This document shows, piece after piece, positions 56,201 to 64,000 of a stretch of 64,000 bases of DNA (positions are counted from its first letter, which is position 1; each line of letters starts with the position of its first letter). The notes beneath the pieces were generated by a model that ran no database searches, had not been told where the DNA came from, and worked only from the letters and a program-made list of their open reading frames with translations. Made by a program: the position numbers and the translations under genes. The stretch lies in NCBI GenBank assembly GCA_026018925.1, contig JAKSZU010000004.1, positions 9,954,017 to 10,018,016 on the forward strand, given 5' to 3'. Source of the stretch: Tupaia tana. Lineage: Eukaryota; Chordata; Mammalia; Scandentia; Tupaiidae.

Positions 56201-56625
56201 CCATCAGGCCCCGCCTGAGCCAGGCACCGCGCCCGTGTCCTCCCACGCTCACCTCCGCTCCTACAGTAGGTCTGCTGCCCTCGGTCAGCTCGGAGAACAG
56301 CTGCCTCTGCTGTCTCTCATCCTCTTGGGACCAGCATGTCTCCTTGCAGTGATGGCAGAGCTGCGAGGGGCACAATTCCTCTGGCAGGTGCTTCCACAGC
56401 CTTTGGACAGGTCAAGGCCTCCGTGTTTCCAAGGGTCAAAGCGAGCCACATGGCCAAGGCCTCAGGCGAGGGCTAGGGCTGAGCGCCACCTCTGCAGGGA
56501 GGAACCATGAAGTCAGTGCAGAGGGTATGGCCGCAGGGACAGTGGCGGTTTAGGGTTAGACTCCAGCCCACCAGGCCTAGTCGAACCCGCAGAGGAGCAA
56601 AAGTGCAGGGACCATGAGGCTTCCT

Positions 56626-56880
56626 TTTTTTTTGGAGAGGTTTTTCACTATAGGGCTCGTGCGCTCGCCAGACAGACAGAGAGAGACAGAAAGCAAGAAA
56701 TCACCCCCCAGGGGGGATGGCCACGCCGCAATCCCTTCTCCTCCATTCTCCTCTCAGGATCTAGGGCACACACGCACACGTACCCAGCGTGAGTTTTAAG
56801 CCACTGGGTCCGGGACGCGAACCGCGGTCAACTATGTGGGAGTCCAGCGACATAGCCATTACGCTAACTGCTGGTCCCCC
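56626..56880 (-). mobile_element. tRNA-derived SINE type A1 with perfect 18-bp target duplication
   Basis: Full-length reverse copy flanked by GGGACCATGAGGCTTCCT at 56608-56625 and 56881-56898. It is only about 360 bp upstream of the CSMD2 linker exon. Confidence 0.93.
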
Positions 56881-57237
56881 GGGACCATGAGGCTTCCTGT
56901 GTGGACGCTCAGGGAAGGTTGGCCGAGGAGCAGGCCAAAGTCAGGCGTTCTGGTGACAAGCTCTCAGCCACCATGGGAGGGGATCCCAGAGCCCCCCACA
57001 GCCCACGGGGTGGGAGACAGCCTCTTCTGCCTCTGCCAGCGGCTGCCCTGCCAGCAGCACTTCCCTGTCCGAGACCCCCCTGCATTTACGTGCTCCCCCG
57101 ACTGTGTCCCTGCCGGGAGGGCCTCCTGGCTTTGGTGCAACCTGGCAAGGCCCAAGCCACAAAGGGGCTCATCCTAGAGGGACCCCACCCCTGGTCTCGG
57201 ACACCGACTCAAACCGTCTCTCCCCTTAATTCTCTAG

Positions 57238-57315
57238 TCAAGAAGCAGATCGAGCTGAAGTCTCGCGGTGTGAAGCTGATGCCCAGCAAGGACAGCAGCC
57301 AGAAGACGTCTGTGT
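57238..57315 (+). CDS. CSMD2: CSMD2 internal exon: CUB2-Sushi2 linker
   Basis: This 78-bp exon completes a Val codon from the previous exon and encodes VKKQIELKSRGVKLMPSKD followed by SSQKTSV. It is the charged linker between CUB domain 2 and Sushi domain 2 of CSMD proteins. It has no cysteines and no predicted fold of its own, as expected of an interdomain spacer. The acceptor is TTCTCTAG and the donor is TGT|GTAAGT, a strong match to consensus. Both ends are phase 1, so skipping this exon would keep the frame; alternative inclusion is therefore possible but not shown here. It lies 14,275 bp downstream of the CUB2 exon and 4,689 bp upstream of the next one. CSMD1 has a recognisably different version of this linker (KKAIELKSRGVKMLPS), which supports the CSMD2 assignment. 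Confidence 0.95.
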
Positions 57316-60300
57316 GTAAGTGTCACTCGCCTGCCCACCTGCCGGGCTTTCGCCGTCGGATGTGACTGTGGGGAGGTCGGATGATGCCAGATGGCTTCCC
57401 CTCGCCCTGCTCCCCGTCCTGGGGTCTGCGCGGGCAGCTGACCGGCCAGCAGCCCCGGGGCCTGTCCTGTGCCTTCTGCTCCTCCCATTCCCACCTTTTC
57501 CTCTTTCTCCCTCACTTCCCATTTGAACTGCAGTCCAGGGCGTCATTACTGCACATTTCTCTCTTTATTTTTCCTTTTGAATCACTTCCACCTGCTAAGA
57601 CAGTCCTCTCTGGCTCCTCCTCTAGGAGTCAGTAACCTCTGGTGGGGTCTGGGGGCTGCAGGGCCCCACTGCTAGCTCCCGGGGCCAGACTGGGAAGGGG
57701 AAGGAGGGCCATGCCTAGTGGTGTCCTCCAGGGGCTCTGGACCTGGCGGGCAGAGAGGACTAGAGTGGGGATCCTGCTGGGCCGGGGGGGCAGCTGGGGC
57801 CCTCTGTGTGGGCACAGGAAGATCACCTCGGTGAGGACGTGTTCCTGCCGCCAGAGGCTGAGAACTGCCAGGGTCCAGTGTGGAGGAAGGGTCTGGAATG
57901 TCTCCCAGAAACACCTGATTGGAGCCCGGGCTGCAGGGCTTCGAGAGCACCGGGAGGGGCTGGGGACGGTTCTGCCCCCCCAGGATGCCGGACTGGAAAG
58001 CAGAGGTTTCCTCACCCTTCCCTGTTCCCCTCCTCCCGTCTCACCTCCCTCACTTCCTTGAGATTGGAGCACTGCTGATTGGGGGGGGGGGGGGGGGGGG
58101 GGAGGCAGAGGTGGCCCAGAGCCCATGTGGCCCGGAGGAGGCTAGGGAAAGAGGCGGCCGGGTCCCAGGACTCTCCTGAACTGAGCCTGGTGTGGGATCT
58201 CCTCTGGTCTCTCAAGTCTCGAGTGGAGACAGGGTGCTACTGGCCATCGACTACAGTCCCGGCGCAGGGCAGGGATGAGACGGGCGAGCAGAGGGAACCA
58301 GGAGGCCCTGCCCCTGTGCTTGACCAGGGGCCTGGGGGCAGGGAGGGCAGGGGCAGGGAGGGCCCAGAGCCAGGCCAGGAGTCTGCGCAGCGGCTCAAGC
58401 CGTGGTCCCACCCTCTGGGCCGTTTCTTCCTGTGGCTACAGGAGACCACCTGGACTGATGCTGGCACAGTTCATCGTCGTCTGCCTGAGAGCCACAGGCA
58501 AACGGAGGATTGTCCTGATGTGGGGACCTAGTGTCCACCCCAGTGCGTCACCAGGGGGCCATGTCACCCAGACACCAGAGCCTGAGCTGCCTCGTCTGTA
58601 GAACAGGGGTGCAAAACCCTACCCTGCCTTCCTCCCCAGGGCGGAATTGAGCCCAGAGTGGGCTTCTTGGCCTAGGACTTAGCCGAAAATTACCCGTGAT
58701 GTGTGGGTGCATTTTTCTGGAGATGGGGTCTGTGGTTTCCATAGTTACTCAGAGATGCTCAGAGAAACCCCCTCAGAGTCGAAGAACACCTGTTGTGATG
58801 AAATAATTCGGGCACTTCCTGAAAAAAATCCACATCCCTCTACTAACCAGGTATTGGTCATCTTCCCGAGATGTCCTTGAAAGCGGTTGGGCTGTGACTG
58901 AAGCGACCAGAAGCAGGTGGCCAAGTGTCTGCAGGTGTCTGTGCTCTGCCCAAATTGCCCAAATTCCCTGTGGACAGCCATCCTGGACCTCAGGGGGGCG
59001 TGGGCCCCACTTACTGCCTTTGCCAGACAGTGCCTGTGTTTGTGGGCCCCAGCCACCGGCCCTGACCACCCCTGTCCGGGGCCGCCTTCACTTGGGTGGG
59101 GGACATTGCCTTTCTGAGTGTGTCTCGGCTCCTTCCTCGCCACAGGGGCCCTCCTGGGCGGGGTCAGGATGACGCTCTGGTCTTGTCCCTCAGAAGCCGA
59201 CAGCAAATCAGTGCTATGCGTATAAGCAGCTGGTTTTCAATGGGCAGTAAAGGTTGGAATTTTACAAAGAAAGGGGGAATCGTCTCTTGCCTCTATAATT
59301 CAGACAGGGAACTGGTCGCTGAGGTTGAAGTTTGCTTATGCCCTGGGGGGCCTCCTCCTGTGACTGCCGCCACCTGCTCAGTCCTTCCAGAAGGAGGGTG
59401 CTGGCCGGGCGTGAGCTGCGTCCCCACTGGGTTTGTACCATCCTATGCTCTGCCTGAGCCTCGGCTGGGGCTGGTTTCTTATGGGCTGGGTAGCGGGGCC
59501 TGGGTGGGATTTGGGGGCTGCACGTCAGGGCTGTGGTTTGGTGGGGTCTTTGCAACGCTCGGTTCGCTCTGGTCCAGCCGTATCCTCATCTGTCAGTCTC
59601 CCACTCTGTCTGCTGCCGGGTGGTGTTGACACTGAATGAGAGGAGAGCGAAGGGACAGGAAGCTGCTGGGTTTTCCTCCTATGCTAAGTGGGCCAGCATG
59701 GTTCCCAGGCGGGACTGTGGACGGTGTGGCCTGTAGGCAGGACCTAAAGAAGGGGCGTGCTCGGCTGGGCAGTGTGCAACAGGGATGGGGCACCCAGGCT
59801 GTAGGGGAGACGGCAGGTGGCGTACTCCGGGTGACCCAGCCTGTGTAGCTCAGGTCTGTCATCCTCACCTTCTGAGGACAGAGCTTCCTCACTGCTTCCT
59901 ACCCACCGGGGTAAACTGGAGGCCCAGTTACCTCCGTCCTTCCATAGCCTACGAGACACGGAGGGGCCCCGAAGGCGGGAGCTCGCTGCGTCTCACTCTC
60001 CTACCATGAAGGGTCGGGACAGGTGGGAGCAATGACTTCGCTACGTTTAGGACGTGAAGGCTTTGGAGGTGGACACTTGGCAAAGAAGGGGATGACTGGC
60101 TTTCACCTGGAGTACTGGAGGAAAAAGAGGCTACCCAGGAGGCCTTGCACCAGTGGCGTGTGCCCAGGGTGGCGCTGTCGGGCTTGGGCATGCGGTCTGT
60201 CCAGGTCCTCGGGCCCCCGTGGCCAGCGTAGCCTGGGCTACCTGGGGTGCGAACGAGGCTGTGCAGGCCTCTAAGGAAGTGGGCTTTTGTCTCGGTGGGT

Positions 60301-60430
60301 CTGAAGGAGACAGCCCACCTTCCCCACTTCCGTCAGACCACCTGCCTCCCCGCAGTCCCCAGGCCGCGGGGACTCTGCTCCTCTCCTACGCCCTCGCCCC
60401 GTGAGCTCCGCGATCCTTTCTTCTCCCCAT
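57316..60430 (+). other. CSMD2: CSMD2 intron (4.7 kb), first part
   Basis: No gene is seen. Apart from the G run at 58081 this is unique GC-rich sequence; open frames on both strands lack similarity. Confidence 0.4.
58081..58102 (+). repeat. G22 homopolymer
   Basis: Twenty-two uninterrupted G on the sense strand of the CSMD2 intron. Such a run is prone to length error in sequencing and could form quadruplex structures in DNA or RNA. Confidence 0.9.
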
Positions 60431-60689
60431 CTATTCCCACACCAGGCTCTCGTGTCCACCACCGGGATGGGCACCGAGCTCTCACAGCACCGGGCCTCTC
60501 CCTGAGCAGTCCAGACCTCACCGTGCCCTTCTCCCACTCGGGCTTCCTCGGTGGCTCCCATCACGTTCAGGGTCAGACCGAACCCCTTCCCCGTCAGATC
60601 TGGAACCTAACCTTCCCCTCTGCCTTGCCGCTCGTGGCCCTCCCACCTATGGGTCCACGTTTCCTCCTCACTCGCCATGCTCATCTGTC

Positions 60690-61005
60690 TCTTTGTCACC
60701 TCTGTCACTGTGTGTCCAAACCCTACCACTTTGAAAGGCGCTCGTTAAATGCCACCTACTCCAGGCAGCCCCCGTCACTTCTCTTGGCAGTGTAAACTGA
60801 CCTTCCCTCTGAACGTCCCTGTAGCTGCATCGTTCATCCCTCCCGTGGTTCCACCGCTCATTTCCACTCCTCATGTCTCCGCCCAGCGGGAAGCTCCTTG
60901 AGGACAGCGGTCAGAGCCAACTGCCCTTGGCGTCTCCCGCGGCACCACGCCAGGTCCTCGTGCACAGCACGTGCTCAGCGAATGCTCGTTGTGTGCCAGA
61001 AGGGA
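60690..61005 (+). repeat. L2 3' end
   Basis: GCCACCTACTCCAGGCAGCC, GGAAGCTCCTTGAGGACAGC and GTGCTCAGCGAATGCTCG follow the L2 terminal region. Confidence 0.65.
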
Positions 61006-62093
<1,088 letters not shown>

Positions 62094-62629
62094 TAAGACT
62101 GACTTGGGAACTTCCTGACTGCGGGGGGGTGGGGGGCCTGGCTGGGGGGAGAGGAGGGCCTTTGTGGAAGTGGAAGGGAGAGGACGGTGTGGACAGGAGC
62201 AGATGCTTTCTGGAGGAGAGACATGGCCTTGGGCACTCCAGTCCTTGGAGCAGTGCTCTTGCTCTGGGGGACCACAGGCTTCCATGTCACCCAGCAAAGC
62301 TGCGGACCCAGGGTGCAAGGGGCTGCCACCCTTGCAGAGAAGTACCAGCTGGCCCCTGGAGCCCGAGCTGGTCCAGGACACCCTAGGGCCTGAGGTAGAG
62401 CATTTTCCAGAGTTTCTAACTATGAAGACGTCCCAAATCCTGCCTTTTCATGAAGATGTACAAGCATTATCCCCCCCGCATGGCCCTCCTGACATATATC
62501 ACAGAGGGTCACTATTTCTCTCCCAAAGTCACCTTTTAACTCAATTCTAAAACCATTAAATGGCCCCAAAAAGAAGATGAAAAACAGATGTTCCTCCCAA
62601 TGAAGGTTTTAAGTTTTAATAAAACCTAG

Positions 62630-64000
<1,371 letters not shown>

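Noticed and set aside
55902-56510. 202-codon open frame on the plus strand
   Set aside because: It runs through recognisable L2 sequence, so it is not a gene.
57316-57363. Read-through of the linker exon to a stop at 57363
   Set aside because: A strong GTAAGT donor at 57316 and perfect phase match to 62005 show that this is intron.

Overview
This window is a stretch of nuclear DNA from a placental mammal. It shows intron-dominated architecture, GT-AG exons, ancient MIR, L2 and L1 fragments, hAT and mariner DNA transposons, and many young tRNA-derived SINEs. A degraded 7SL-RNA/Alu-like fragment and a MER1-type hAT element lean towards Euarchontoglires (possibly a non-primate euarchontan), but that is inference. 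I cannot name the species, and I could not match the dominant SINE family to a named family from memory.

The whole window lies inside one very large gene on the + strand, recognised as CSMD2 (CUB and Sushi multiple domains 2). Four internal coding exons are visible at 42850-42962, 57238-57315, 62005-62092 and 62755-62879. All have canonical splice sites and compatible phases. They read continuously through the second half of CUB domain 2, a linker and all of Sushi domain 2. Everything before 42850 is a single upstream intron, more than 42.8 kb within the window. The other introns are 14,275, 4,689 and 662 bp.

Nested in the large upstream intron, on the opposite strand, is the single-exon gene HMGB4 (24393-24956), a two-HMG-box protein of the testis. 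It has a polyadenylation signal just past its stop, and CCAAT and CRE-like sites just upstream. I recall the same nested, antisense arrangement from human chromosome 1. Inside the 14-kb intron is a broken, nearly full-length processed pseudogene of HSPD1 (mitochondrial Hsp60, 49790-51777, minus strand), itself split by a later SINE.

The rest is repeats and unannotated intron: about 20 copies of a tRNA-derived SINE in two age classes, a second tRNA-like SINE type, two kinds of small palindromic MITE, L1/L2/MIR relics, LTR-like segments, an 11 x 44-bp minisatellite at 13861-14344, several microsatellites and a 22-base G run. Several AT-richer, repeat-free patches could be conserved non-coding elements. 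I found no CRISPR array, operon, rRNA or functional tRNA gene, and nothing that I would call a previously undescribed biological system. The most interesting features are the nested gene and its promoter, the layered transposon insertions and the minisatellite.
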